Shown here piece after piece: positions 26,045 through 36,564 of a stretch of DNA of 64,000 nucleotides. Made by a program: the position numbers and the translations under genes. Below the pieces are notes generated by a model. It was not told the origin of the DNA. It made no database searches and saw only the letters and a list, made by a program, of their open reading frames with translations. The stretch covers positions 8,926,001 to 8,990,000 of the forward strand of contig NC_051099.1 in assembly GCF_901709675.1 (NCBI RefSeq), written 5' to 3'. How positions within the stretch are numbered: position 1 is the first letter of the stretch; every line of letters starts with the position of its first letter. The stretch is from Syngnathus acus. Taxonomy: Eukaryota > Chordata > Actinopteri > Syngnathiformes > Syngnathidae.

Positions 26045-26690
26045 GACAGAGAGATGACGACGGACAGCTTTTCCAAATGCGTGCAACTGAACACTTTTCC
26101 TCTTTGAACACTGATCACAATTTTCCCATTTTGAGCCTCGTCCCTGCTTCTGTCAAGAGATTTGTGGTCACTCAAACATCCACTTGAATAATTCATCATC
26201 AAAAGAAAGCGTGAAGCACCCGCCACCCGACTTCGTGACGTCAGCGGCATTCCGCTATTGCCCTGTCCTTGAACGTCTTTAGCTGACAAGAGGATTTCCC
26301 CCAATTTGGCACCCTTAACACAGTTGCGTCGTCCTTAACCCCCACTAAGGTTCATTTCAGGAAAGGACCAAAAGGGGAAACCTTGCCCGCCGTGGGTTTA
26401 ATCTCATTGCCATATGCACTCTGATCTAACACTGTGCCTACAAATAAACACACAAGTGGACATTCACTTGTGAGGTCAAAGGTCTACCGGAGTGGATATT
26501 TGCTCACTAATCATGTCTTTTAAAGGGAGGATGAGGCCTTCAACCTTTCTGTCGACGTAATCATGACATTTGCGTCAACTAGACAGGCGAGAAACGCTCT
26601 CTGCCCAAAGTATTGAAACAGCGGGGTCAGTCTATTAGTCTTGGGCGTACTCTGTCATATGATGATGGCTTTCTGGTAGAGAGTCTACGG
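26045..26690. other. rcsd1 3' untranslated region and spacer
   Basis: Contains AATAAA at 26,443-26,448 and no other recognisable element. Confidence 0.5.
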
Positions 26691-26868
26691 CAGGGGGTCA
26701 CCAAGTCCGGTCCTCCAGGGCCCCTATCCAGCGTGATTCAACACACCTGATTCAAATCATCAGGCTTTTCTAGAGCTTGCCGCTCATTTGAATCAGGTGT
26801 GTTGAAGTAGGGCTGCACCTAAAACAGGCTGGATAGGAGCTCTTGAGGACCAGACTTGGTGACCCTTG
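26691..26868. mobile_element. 178-bp palindromic hAT-like MITE
   Basis: Ends CAGGGGGTCACCAAGTCCGG and CCAGACTTGGTGACCCTTG are inverted repeats, and the inner AATCAGGTGTGTTGAA is also mirrored. Flanks GTCTACGG and CTCTCCGG agree at six of eight bases. It resembles the MITE at 10,786-10,986 in design and in the shared AATCAGGTGTGTT motif. It lies about 0.1 kb upstream of the GCAP TATA box. Confidence 0.75.
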
Positions 26869-26968
26869 CTCTCCGGGATGGTACTTCTCCAGCTTGCTCG
26901 CCTAAAATTGACTCAGCTTGCATCCGATGCCGGTGGGGAACCTCTCGGACCGACCTGGGTGAGTATAT

Positions 26969-26975
26969 TATATAA
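26969..26975 (+). promoter_or_regulatory. TATA box of the GCAP gene
   Basis: TATATAA followed by a GC-rich stretch, about 350 bp upstream of the start codon and in the right orientation. It implies a 5' untranslated region of roughly 0.3 kb if unspliced. Confidence 0.5.
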
Positions 26976-27324
26976 GCGGGAGCAGGGCAGGTAAAGGATC
27001 AGGACGCAGCGGCGTGGTGGCCTGATCCCATTAGAGGTTTAATTTCATGAGCTTTCTTTAGTCTCGCTCCAGGACCTAAGAGGGTTAAGAGCGTTCACCA
27101 TCACTCATGTGCGGCCATTCCGGCATCTGCCATGGAGTTCTAACCTCTTTAGCGTTTTCTTCCAGAAAGAGACTCGATCATCGAGCCCCGGTCCGGCGGT
27201 TTGACACGCGGCTAGTCGCTGTGAATGCAGACCCCGTGAAATCATCAAGCTCAACCGGCGCAGACGAGAGACTCTTTCGGACAAAGACTCTCCTTGCTGT
27301 TGTCACTGCATTATCGGACGGACG

Positions 27325-28816
27325 ATGGGCAATCACGGCTCCAACCTGGACGACATCCTGGCCGAGGACATGCACCATTGGTACAACAAATTCATGCGGG
27401 ATTCGCCGTCGGGTCTCATCACGCTGTTCGAGCTGAAGACCATCCTGGGCCTGAAGGGTATGACTGAGAACGCCAACAGCTACGTGGACCAGGTCTTCTT
27501 CACCTTCGACATGGATGGGGTGAGCCGATCCCGTTTGAACTTGGCCACATCCAGTCTGGCCGTGTATTAAGTGGCAAAGGCGATGAAGAAGCAGGATGGC
27601 GGTGGTCGACACTTGTGTCACACTTTCTCTCCGTGCAGGACGGCTACATCGACTTTGTGGAATACATTGCTGCCATCAGTCTGATGCTGAAGGGGGAAAT
27701 CAACCAGAAGCTCAAGTGGTACTTCAAACTCTTTGACCAGGACGGCAATGGAAAAATCGACAAGGAGGAGTTGGAGACTATCTTCACGGTAATTAGATGA
27801 GATGAGCGAGTCCTTTATTAGTCCCACGCGGAGAAAGTCCCGGTTGCTGTGCGAGAACTGAACTCTTGATGTGGATTTACTTGCCATCTTCTTCCTTTGG
27901 TTCTTTCTTTGCAGAGTCATGCAAGCAGGAATCAATCTGCGGGAAAAAACAAACACACTGAGGCCTACTTGTGAACAACAAAACATGATTTTTATTTCAG
28001 ACCAAACTTCAAACTGGGAGATATGTGTTTTTTGTCCAACAGACTGGACTGATTCCGATTTGGTGTTAAATTAGCAAAATGTCGTGACTGCGTCAATATT
28101 TTACCTTGACCGTCCTTTAACTAGGAAAACCTCACAGCTCGTGCCGTTTGCCGGACGCTGTCCAAAGAAATACATTGTTTATTTTGGGGGTGGGGAATTC
28201 AAGAGGTAGCCTGTGCAAGAACTTGACTTCCTGACTCATTCATTCCAATCTTTGTGAAGGCTGGCGGATTAAGTGGGAAGTCTGACCTATGCTAATCTGC
28301 GGAATCAGATCAACGCATCAGAAACAGGGACCACTGAATCTGACCTAATTTTGTCGCTCGGGAGTTAACCTATACATTTGTACAAGAACCAAAAAGAATT
28401 GTTGATGAGCAGAAAAACATTTTATGTTAATGTGAAACTTTGGACTGACAGCTTGTGGCAACCAGAAAACTGAACTGTGATGGCTACCATTAATGGATGT
28501 CTCCCCCTACAGGCCATCCAGGACATAACCCGAAACAGAGAAATTGACCCTGAGGAGATTGTCACGCTCATATTTGAAAGAATTGACGTGAAGGGGGAAG
28601 GTAAAGCATGCTAGAAAAAAGAAAGAAAAATATCCTTGATGTTTGTTAGGCTACAATGCTCAGAAAATACTAAGCTAATGCATCCACGCAGGTGAGTTGA
28701 CCCTGGAGGAGTTCATCGAGGGTGCCAAAGACCACGAAGACATCATGGATATGCTGAAGAACCTGATGGACTTGACGCCCGTGTTGATGATCATCGTGGA
28801 GGGCATAAGGCCGTGA
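27325..28816 (+). CDS. Guanylate cyclase-activating protein (GCAP, GUCA1 family)
   Basis: Four exons, 27325-27519, 27639-27788, 28513-28600 and 28692-28816 (phases 0, 0, 1), give 185 residues. The N-terminal MGN is a myristoylation site. EF1 is degenerate (SPSG instead of the usual CPxG), as in all GCAPs, while WYNKFM matches the cyclase-contact helix. EF2 [12 protein letters not shown] and EF3 [12 protein letters not shown] are canonical. EF4 is DVKGEGELTLEE, with Lys at loop position 3. Such proteins sense falling calcium in rods and cones and switch on retinal guanylate cyclase after light. The four-exon layout is typical of the family. Several details look closest to GCAP3-type (GUCA1C) proteins, but I did not assign a paralogue. 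A poly(A) signal AATAAA is at 29,458-29,463. Confidence 0.92.
27797..27835 (-). repeat. Short retroposon 3'-tail fragment in GCAP intron 2
   Basis: GATGAGATGAGCGAGTCC followed by CTTTATTAGTCCCAC resembles the tail at 13,410-13,445 in stim1 intron 1. It is probably the end of a truncated retroposon in reverse orientation. Confidence 0.4.
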
Positions 28817-29837
28817 GGGGCAAAGCTGACCGATAAAACAAAGACAAAAACTGGGGAAAAGTTGCTTGACGCCCCCCCTCCCCGGAGACATGTCTGCGAT
28901 GGACCGACCGTCGTCTCTGGTGATCAGGTGGACAGAAAAACTCGCTCCCGACACCTCGATTCCTCGACAGTTGCGTTGAAGTCTCTCCTTCCCAGTTGAA
29001 GTCTACTGTAAAATCAGAAGGGAAGAGACTGAAACATTGAACTCCAAAATGTCCAACAACGCCGCAGAATATCATTGTCTCCTAGCAATGAAAAAATGAA
29101 CTATTGTGCCTAACACTACCCTAGAAGCTCTCTTTATTACATGAACATAGTTGAGGTCAACAATAATGCATCAAAGCGTCATTCATTAGCTGATTTCTGC
29201 TGACGGGCGGCTAAGCGTTTTATCTTGCTCTTCAAGTATCACCCTTGTGCAATGCATGTTGGGAGTCTGCTCTGGCTCAGCCACATTTTGCTGTGATCTT
29301 CTTAAAAGAAGCTTAATCCCACTGACTTGTAACGGAGAGCATTCGAAGCTCCATCCAACAAGGCTCCTTCCTGTCTGTTTTGAATCATTTTCAGGAAACC
29401 CAAGCGACAGTACTGCTCACTTGTTTAAATGCTGTATGCACATTTTCTAGTTTTTCAAATAAAAGCCTTACTCTGTGTGGTTGTTTTTTAGCCTTTGTAT
29501 ACAGTCCTAGTTTTCAAATTAAAGCCTGACTTTGCAGTCATTTGTAGAGCCTTACTTGACATGAGTTTGGGTTAGGAGAGAAGAGTTTTAGTCGTGCTGA
29601 GTTGGTGTGAACGCACACTGCAAGTGGCCCCTTACGTGAGTCAAGAGAACAATGCGTATCTGCGACTGAAAGCGGGTCATGTTCTGGAAGTGTGGTCCCG
29701 GCCCATTCTGAGGGGTCTGGAGCCCCGCCGCGGCTGCTCCTGCCTTCCTTATGTAACACAATCTCCTGTCATGGAAGAAACAATGTGGGGTCACTGTGGT
29801 GTGGTCGGTTCTACATAAAGCAATGTATCCCATAGCA
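28817..29837. other. GCAP 3' region
   Basis: Probable 3' untranslated sequence to about 29,480, with AATAAA at 29,458. A diverged near-repeat of the same tail follows at 29,510-29,530 (CTAGTTTTCAAATTAAAGCC versus CTAGTTTTTCAAATAAAAGCC). Nothing else recognised. Confidence 0.5.
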
Positions 29838-30090
29838 CAGTGGTCCCCAGCCGTTTTAGCACTACAGACTGGATTACTGTCAGACAATATTTTCACAGAC
29901 CGGTGTTTGACGTCACGATTTTTGTGAAGAAAACTTCTAAAAACAATTCTAGAAAATCGAAAGTCAAAAGTAACAATAAATCAAATAATCACAGGCTGCA
30001 CATTGTTTATGTATGTTTTCTTGGCAAAAATTGTCTGAGTTTAAACGACAATTCCATTTCCGCAAAACAGACCAACCACAATCCTAAATG
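29838..30090. mobile_element. Left half of a CAGTGGTCCCC-family hAT
   Basis: Starts CAGTGGTCCCCAGCCG and continues with the family's TACTGTCAGACAATATTTTCACAGACCGG. No right terminus is seen before the Pao LTR begins at 30,095, so the element is truncated. Confidence 0.6.
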
Positions 30091-30301
30091 TCATTGTTGC
30101 GGAGCCTGAGGACTGTTTAGGTGGTTGGCTCGGAATGTACTGCTCTTTTCGCCCCCGGGTGTCGGTCAGAACACAGGAGGGAGACGTGGTGCAGTTTTGG
30201 TTGCTTTACTGAATTATTGGCAAGTAACAGGCACTGTGGCTCATATGGGCATACAGGCGAACGGGCAAAAGGTATAGGCACACGTTTGGTCGTAAGGATG
30301 T

Positions 30302-30692
30302 TGTTAGGGTTTACAGATTATCTTGATCGTATGATTATGTTGGAATGTAACCTGTAATAAATAACCTAGCTAGATTAGGTTGATCCTATGCTTATGTTGG
30401 AATGTAACCTGTAATAAATAACCTAGCTTGTCCTGTCTTACACAACGTCGTAAAACACCCCCTGCTATGCTTTGACTAGAGGTCAAGGGCTTCAACTCCA
30501 TCCTGTCCACTCTCACCCCCACCCTGTTTCTCTCAATAAAAATGCTCTTGCAAGAGGCCTGAGTCAGACCTCATTCGATCATTGCTGTACGCACAGCGAC
30601 GAATGACTCTCCATTTGCAAGTGCTTAAAAAGGGCATACTGTCTCCCGTGTGGTTCTTGCAAAAATAAGTTAGAGTGAGCACCACTCTAACA
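30302..30692 (+). mobile_element. Solo LTR of an endogenous retrovirus-type element
   Basis: TGTTAGGG...CTCTAACA ends with the 5-bp target duplication GATGT at 30,297-30,301 and 30,693-30,697. The other Pao LTR has an uninterrupted GATGTTAGAG at the corresponding place. An AATAAA near 30,535 and the following AATGCTCTTGCAAGAGGCC mark a polyadenylation region. A ~52-bp segment (ATGTTGGAATGTAACC...) is tandemly duplicated at about 30,326-30,429. Related to 42,629-43,037 in the opposite orientation. No internal genes remain. Confidence 0.88.
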
Positions 30693-30751
30693 GATGTTAG
30701 AGCAGGTGTGTGTAATGTACATGGGTGAGTGTTTGGGTGTGTGACTGTGAT

Positions 30752-30757
<6 letters not shown>

Positions 30758-30813
<56 letters not shown>

Positions 30814-30862
30814 GTGTGTGTGATTCTTGTGAAAAGTGTGTGTGTGTGTGTGTGTGTGTGCG

Positions 30863-30923
<61 letters not shown>

Positions 30924-31015
30924 TTCTTGTGAAAGGTGTGTGTGATTCTTGTGAAAGGTGTGTGTGTGATTCTTGTGAAAGGTGTGTGTGTGATTCTTGT
31001 GAAAGGTGTGTGTGA
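30758..31015. repeat. (TA)n, (TG)n and ~22-bp minisatellite inside the Pao LTR
   Basis: TA dinucleotides at 30,758-30,808, TG dinucleotides at about 30,836-30,921, then roughly five copies of a GTGTGTGATTCTTGTGAAAG unit to 31,015. Open frames of alternating Cys/Val or His/Thr here are artefacts of the repeat. Confidence 0.9.
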
Positions 31016-31331
31016 TTCTGCAACAGACAGAAATACAGCAAGTCAATGCTCAACTTCTGATGACACTAATAGACGGCACACATCACATAACTCAGTGGTT
31101 CTCAAATGGGGGTACGCGTACCCCTGGGGGTACGTGGAGGTACTCCGGGGGTACGTGAGATTTTACAAAAATATATACCGGTATTAAAAAAACAAAAACA
31201 AAAAAAAACAGTAAGCCTGATTGTCTTGAGAATTAGTTATAAAACATTTGATGAAATACAAATGTATGTTTTATATTCAGTAAAGCGTAGCAGCGATGCT
31301 GCTGTTGAAAACACGGAGAAACAAGTAAAAA

Positions 31332-33085
31332 ATGAAGGCAAAACCAGAGCCGACGAAGTACCGACAGTGCATGGAAGACTATTGTTTGATGGGATTTACG
31401 TCCACAAGTTGTAACCCACCCAAAGCGCTGTGCTTTTTTTGCGGGGAGAAATTAGGCAATGCTAGCATGAAGCTGGCACATCTCCAGCGGCATCTCACCA
31501 CAAAATACGGATGCCATGTTGGTAAGCCACCAGAGTTCTTCAGGAGGAAACTTTCTGACTTCAAGTCATCCCAAGACACAATGCGAAAAGCCTCCACTAC
31601 ATCAGCCAAAGCCCTGAAGGCTTCTTATGCGGTTTCTTTGCTCGTAGCTAAAGCCAAAAAACCGTTCACCATAGCTGAAGACCTGCTGCTCCCCGCCGCT
31701 GTTGTATTGGCCGAAACTATGCTCGACAAAAAATCTGCGGATACATTAAAAACTGTGCCTTTGTCTAATGACACCGTTTGCCGCAGAATAGACAGAATGG
31801 GTGCAGACATTGTCGAACAAGTTGTGGGAAAACTTGGCGACTCTTTTTCACTCCAGCTGGATGAATCCACAGATGTCAGTGGAAACGCACAGGTTGTTGC
31901 TTTTGTGAGATATATTGAGACTGACGACATTTGTGAACACATACTTTTCTGCAAAAGTCTGGAGGGGAGAACAACCGGAGAGGACATTTTTAATGTCGTT
32001 AACGCATTTTTCTCAGAAAATGGTATCAGCTGGAAATCCTGCAGCAGCGTCTGTACAGATGCGGCTGCATCAATGACGGGCAGTGCAAAAGGGCTCATTG
32101 CGCGGATTATAAAGGAAAATCCCGACATTAAGTGGACTCACTGTGTGATTCACAGAGAAGCGTTAGCGTCCAAGAAAATGAGCCCCGTGTTGCATGATGT
32201 TTTGAACGACAGCATCAAAGTGATCAACTTCATCAAGTCAAGGCCACTTAATGCACGTTTGTTCCGCCGCCTCTGTGAAAACATGGGAGCTGAACACACG
32301 CAACTCCTCCTGCATACAGAAGTGCGCTGGCTCTCTCAAGGGAAGATACTCAACAGGCTGTTGGAGTTACGAGCTGAAGTGCACACCTTTCTGACAGAGC
32401 ACGGATCTCCCCATGCAACCTTATTCGAGAGCACGGACTGGCTTGCAAAGCTTTGCTATCTGGCAGATATATTCAGCAAACTGAACGAACTGAATGTGTC
32501 TCTGCAGGGCAAGGACACCAGCATCCTCAACCTGTATGACAAGGTGGGTAGTTTGCTGAAGAAAACAGCTGTGGAAAAGGGCATGTGGTCAGGAGGATTT
32601 CACCTGCTTTCCTCAGGTGGATGGTTTTCTCTCCAATGAAGATGTGGAGACAGCTCCAGTGAAGTTAGTCATAGTGGGACATTTGGCTAACTTGATAAAG
32701 GGCTTTCATTGCTACTTTGCTGACATGGAGGAGAAATCTGCACAGCTGGATTGGGTGAGAAATCCATTTCTCTTGTCTGAAGCAAAGAGAAGCAAGCTTC
32801 CTGTCACTCACCAGGAAAAACTGATGGAAGTGGCATCTGACCGTGGCCTGCAGATGAAGTTTGGCGCATCCACTCTCACACAGTTTTGGGTGTGTGTGAG
32901 GCAGGAGCACCCTAAGCTGGGACAGAAAGCTTTGGAGCAGCTGCTGCCCTTTACCTCCACATATGTATTTATGTGAGACCTTCTCTGCAATGACTGTGAT
33001 CAAAACAAAGCAAAAAAACAGACTGAGCCTGGAGAAGAACTTGATCACAGCAGTTGCCTCCCTGCCACCAAGGATGACAAAGTGA
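31332..33085 (+). pseudogene. hAT transposase, ZBED5/FAM200-like, with frameshifts
   Basis: An open frame of 435 codons (31,332-32,639) begins with a BED-type zinc finger (CFFCGEKL...HLQRHL) and runs through the RNase H-like core, with LDESTDVSG, TDAAASMTG, WTHCVIHREAL and RWLSQGKILNRLLELR. A one-base shift near 32,612 moves the C-terminal part to another frame (32,617-32,976). A small GTAT duplication near 32,967 breaks it again before the LCETFSAM dimerisation helix at ~32,970-33,085. The damage makes it unlikely to be active. It is the best-preserved copy of the family in the window. Confidence 0.85.
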
Positions 33086-33147
33086 GGTACAAGCCCATGT
33101 TTCTCACTAAAATGTAGTATGAGTGCAAAAGTCTCATTCAAGCTTCC

Positions 33148-33420
33148 TCTCTGCATCCATTGCAGCATGGTCATCCTGGAAGAGGGACCCTCCCATCTGT
33201 GGTCTCTTCTCAAGGTTTCTCATTTCCCCTAGCTGGAGTTTTGAATTTTTCGTTGCCCTCTTGGGAGTTTAAGATCAGGGGATGTTTGAGAATATTTGCC
33301 ATTTTTCACATGTCCTGAGTGTTGTTAGTCACCTTAATGTTGAACAGAGGCTGTGACTTACCGAAGTCAAATTCCTTGTTTGGCACGCTCAAACATGGCG
33401 AATAAAAACTCTTGAATCTT
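33148..33420 (+). repeat. SINE-like retroposon with (GAATCTT)n tail
   Basis: Begins around CTCTCTGCATCCATTGCAGC and ends AATAAAAACTCTTGAATCTTGAA. A homologous copy in reverse lies at 47,463-47,760, where it forms the 3' end of a longer L2-like LINE, so both are 3' ends of one LINE family. It lies in the 3' part of the hAT copy. Confidence 0.75.
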
Positions 33421-33640
33421 GAATACTGTTCAATGCTTGTTCAATACTTGTCAAATAAAAATCAAATGTTCAATGCAACAATTCAATTTTAAGAGAAAAA
33501 AAAGTTGTTTTTTTTATCCCAAAAGGGGTAAAGTTGATTATTTTTTATGAGCAAATCTTTATTTATTATTAAGTTATCAATTTATTTTGTAAACAAGATA
33601 TTATTTATTTATAATTAAGTTAATTTATTTTTGTGAACAC

Positions 33641-36367
33641 TTTTATCCATCCATCCATCCATCCATCCATCCATCCATCCATCCATCTTCTTCCGCTTAT
33701 CCGGGGTCGGGCCGTGGGGGCAGCAGCTTTAGGAGGGACTCCCAGACTTCCATCTCCCCAGCCACTTCATCCAACTCATCCCGGGGGATCCCAAGGCGGA
33801 ACGCCAGCTGAGAGACATAGTCTCTCCAGCACGTCCTGGGTCATCCCCGGGGTCTCCTACCGGTGGGACATGCCCGGAACACCTCCCCAGGGAGGCGTCC
33901 AGGAGGCATCCTGATGAGATGCCCGAGCCACCTCATCTGGCTCCTCTCAACGCGGAGGAGTAGCGACTCTACTCCGAGTCTCTCCCGGATGACCGAGCTT
34001 CTCACCCTATCTCTAAGGGAGAGCCCGGACATCCTGCGGAGAAAACTCATTTCAGCCGCTTGTATCCTGGATCTCGTTCTTTCGGTCACGACCCATAGCT
34101 CGTGACCAGAGGTGAGGGTAGGAGCGTAAATCGACCGGTAAATTGAGAGCTTTGCCTTTTGGCTCAGCTCTGTCTTTACCATGACGGACCGGTACAGAGT
34201 CCGCATTACTGCCGACACTGCACCGATCCGCCTGTCAATCTCGCGCTCCATCCTTCCCTCACTCATGAACAAGACCCCAAGATACTTGAACTCCTCCACT
34301 TGGGGCAGGATCTCATCCCCGATCCGGAGAGGGCATTCCACCCTTTTCCGACCGAGGACCATGGACTCGGATTTGGAGGTGCTGACCCTCATCCCGACCG
34401 CTTCACACTCGGCTGCGAACCGCTCCAGTGAGAGCTGGAAATCACGGCCTGAAGAAGCCAACAGCACCACGTCGTCTGCAAAAAGCAGAGACGCGATGCT
34501 GAGGTCCCCAAACCGGACCCCCTCAACGCCTCGGCTGCGCCTAGAAATTCTGTCCATAAAAATTATGAACAGAATCGGTGACAAAGGGCAGCCTTGGCGG
34601 AGTCCAACCCTCACTGGGAACGAATCCGACTTACTGCCGGAAATGCGGACCAAACTCTGGCATCGGTGATACAGGGACCGAACCGCCCTTATCAGTTGGC
34701 TCGGCACCCCGTACTCCCGAAGCACCCTCCACAGAACCTCCCGAGAGACACGGTCGAACGCCTTCTCCAAGTCCACAAAACACATGTGGACTGGTTGGGC
34801 GAACTCCCATGCACCCTCGAGGATCCTGCCGAGGGTGTAGAGCTGGTCCACTGTTCCATGGCCAGGACGAACGCCACACTGCTCCTCCTGAATCCGAGGT
34901 TCGACCTCCCGACGGACCCTCCTCTCCAGCACCCCTGAATAGACCTTACCATGGAGGCTGAGGAGTGTGATTCCCCTGTAATTGGAACACACCCTCCGGT
35001 CCCCCTTCTTAAAGAGGGGAACCACCACCCCAGTCTGCCAATCCAGAGGCACTGTCCCCGATGTCCACGCAATGTTGTAGAGGCGTGTCAGCCATGACAG
35101 CCCCACAACATCCAGAGCCTTTAAGAGCTCTGGGCGGATCTCATCCACCCCTGGGGCCTTGCCACCGAGGAGTTTTTTAACTACCTCAGTGACTTCGACC
35201 CCAGTGATTGGAGAGACCGCCTCAGAGTCTCCAGGCCCTGCTTCCACAATGGAAGGCGTGTAGATGGAATTGAGGAGGTCTTCGAAGTATTCTCCCCACC
35301 GACTCACGACGTCCCGAGTCGAGGTCAGCAGCACGCCTTCCCCACTGTAAACAGTGTTGACGTTGCACTGCTTCCCCCTCCTGAGACGGCGGATGGTGGA
35401 CCAGAATTTCCTCGAAGCCGTCCGGAAATCATTCGCCATGGCCTCGCCAAACTCCTCCCACGCCCGGGTTTTTGCCTCAGCAACCGCCGAAGCCGCGTTC
35501 CGCTTGGCCATCCGGTACCTGTCAGCTGCCTCCGGAGTCCCGCAGGCCAAAATGGCCCGATAGGACTCCTTCTTCAGCTTGACGGCATCCCTTACCGCCA
35601 GTGTCCACCAGCGGGTTCGGGGATTTCCGCCACGACAGGCACCAACGACTTTGCGGCCACAGCTCCGGTCTGCCGCCTCAACAATGGAGGCGCGGAACAT
35701 GGTCCACTCGGACTCAATGTCCCCCGCCTCCCCCGGGACGTGGGAAAAGCTCTGCCGGAGGTGGGAGTTGAAGCTCTTCCTGACAGGGGATTCTGCCAGA
35801 CGTTCCCAGCAGACCCTCACAGAGCGTTTGGGTCTGCCAGGTCGGACCGGCATCTTCCCCCACCATCGGAGCCAACCCACCACCAGGTGGTGATCAGTTG
35901 ACAGCTCCGCCCCTCTCTTCGCCCGAGTGTCCAAAACATGCGGCCGCAAATCCGATGACACGACTACAAAGCCGATCATCGAACTGCGGCTCACAATGCA
36001 CCCGACCCCTTTGGCCCCTCCCACAGGTGGTGAGCCCATGGAAAGGGGGACCCACGTTTCCTTTTCAGGCTGTGCCCGGCCGGGCCCCATGGGCGAAGGC
36101 CCGGCCACCAGACGCTCGCCTTCGAGCCCCACCTCCAGGCCTGGCTCCAGAGGTGGGCCCCGATGATCCGCGTCCGGGCGAGGGAAATCTGAGTCCATAT
36201 ATGGTTTTCTTCATAAGGGGCTTTTTGAGCCGTGCTTTGTCTGGCCCCTCACCTTTTGCCATGGGTGACCCTACCAGGGGCATGAAGCCCCAGACAACAT
36301 GGCTCCTAGGATCATTGAGACACGCAAACCCCTCCACCACGGTAAGGTGACGACTCACGGAGGGGTG
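33641..36367 (-). mobile_element. RTE-type LINE inserted in the hAT copy
   Basis: The 3' end is an (ATCC)n tract at 33,644-33,687 with CTTCCGCTTATCCGGGGTCG next to it. The 5' end (minus strand) includes CACCTTACCGTGGTGGAGGG at ~36,350. The hAT flank GTGAACAC is duplicated on both sides (33,633-33,640 and about 36,365-36,372), and the other hAT copy has it once. The coding frame is described separately. Full-length termini suggest a recent insertion. Confidence 0.85.
33841..36198 (-). CDS. LINE reverse transcriptase ORF with internal endonuclease deletion
   Basis: A 785-codon open frame. Reverse transcriptase motifs are in order: VVPLFKKGDRRVCSNYRGI, CFVDLEKAFDRVSREVLW, GLRQGCPLSPILF and the catalytic LLFADDVVLL, followed by a thumb region and C-terminal RMRWLGHL-type sequence (RSQMRWLGHLIRM). 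The N-terminal ~100 residues resemble the leader of full-length elements. After GVGCIVSR the frame jumps to SDLRPHVLDTR...STDHHLVV, the last part of an apurinic-type endonuclease, so most of that domain is missing though the frame stays open. An open frame this long suggests a young copy. It could still be a source of reverse transcriptase but probably cannot nick DNA itself. Confidence 0.8.
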   Translation of the reverse strand: MDSDFPRPDADHRGPPLEPGLEVGLEGERLVAGPSPMGPGRAQPEKETWVPLSMGSPPVGGAKGVGCIVSRSSMIGFVVVSSDLRPHVLDTRAKRGAELSTDHHLVVGWLRWWGKMPVRPGRPKRSVRVCWERLAESPVRKSFNSHLRQSFSHVPGEAGDIESEWTMFRASIVEAADRSCGRKVVGACRGGNPRTRWWTLAVRDAVKLKKESYRAILACGTPEAADRYRMAKRNAASAVAEAKTRAWEEFGEAMANDFRTASRKFWSTIRRLRRGKQCNVNTVYSGEGVLLTSTRDVVSRWGEYFEDLLNSIYTPSIVEAGPGDSEAVSPITGVEVTEVVKKLLGGKAPGVDEIRPELLKALDVVGLSWLTRLYNIAWTSGTVPLDWQTGVVVPLFKKGDRRVCSNYRGITLLSLHGKVYSGVLERRVRREVEPRIQEEQCGVRPGHGTVDQLYTLGRILEGAWEFAQPVHMCFVDLEKAFDRVSREVLWRVLREYGVPSQLIRAVRSLYHRCQSLVRISGSKSDSFPVRVGLRQGCPLSPILFIIFMDRISRRSRGVEGVRFGDLSIASLLFADDVVLLASSGRDFQLSLERFAAECEAVGMRVSTSKSESMVLGRKRVECPLRIGDEILPQVEEFKYLGVLFMSEGRMEREIDRRIGAVSAVMRTLYRSVMVKTELSQKAKLSIYRSIYAPTLTSGHELWVVTERTRSRIQAAEMSFLRRMSGLSLRDRVRSSVIRERLGVESLLLRVERSQMRWLGHLIRMPPGRLPGEVFRACPTGRRPRG

Positions 36368-36519
36368 AACACATTTTTAGTTATGTATATTTTTATTTCC
36401 TTGCAAGAGATTATTACAAGAAAGACAAATATAAATTAGCAGTGTTCTGCATGCAGTATTTGAGTTTTGAAAGGGTTTATGCCTTCTTGGTGGTCACTGT
36501 TTACTGTTTATCGTTTCTA

Positions 36520-36521
<2 letters not shown>

Positions 36522-36564
<43 letters not shown>

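Larger units (their letters stand above)
30095..31025 (-). repeat. BEL/Pao long terminal repeat (left; 3' LTR of the minus-strand element)
   Basis: Begins TGTTGCGGAGCC and ends TTCTGCAACA, so it has TG...CA ends with a matching inverted TGTTGC/GCAACA. The first ~210 bp are nearly identical to 42,141-42,350. It contains an inserted retroviral solo LTR (30,302-30,692), (TA)n and (TG)n tracts and a ~22-bp minisatellite. Without the insertion it is about 535 bp. Confidence 0.82.

Noticed and set aside
30687-31053. ORFs of repeated His-Thr or Cys-Val
   Set aside because: They are translations of the (TG)n tract and minisatellite in the Pao LTR.
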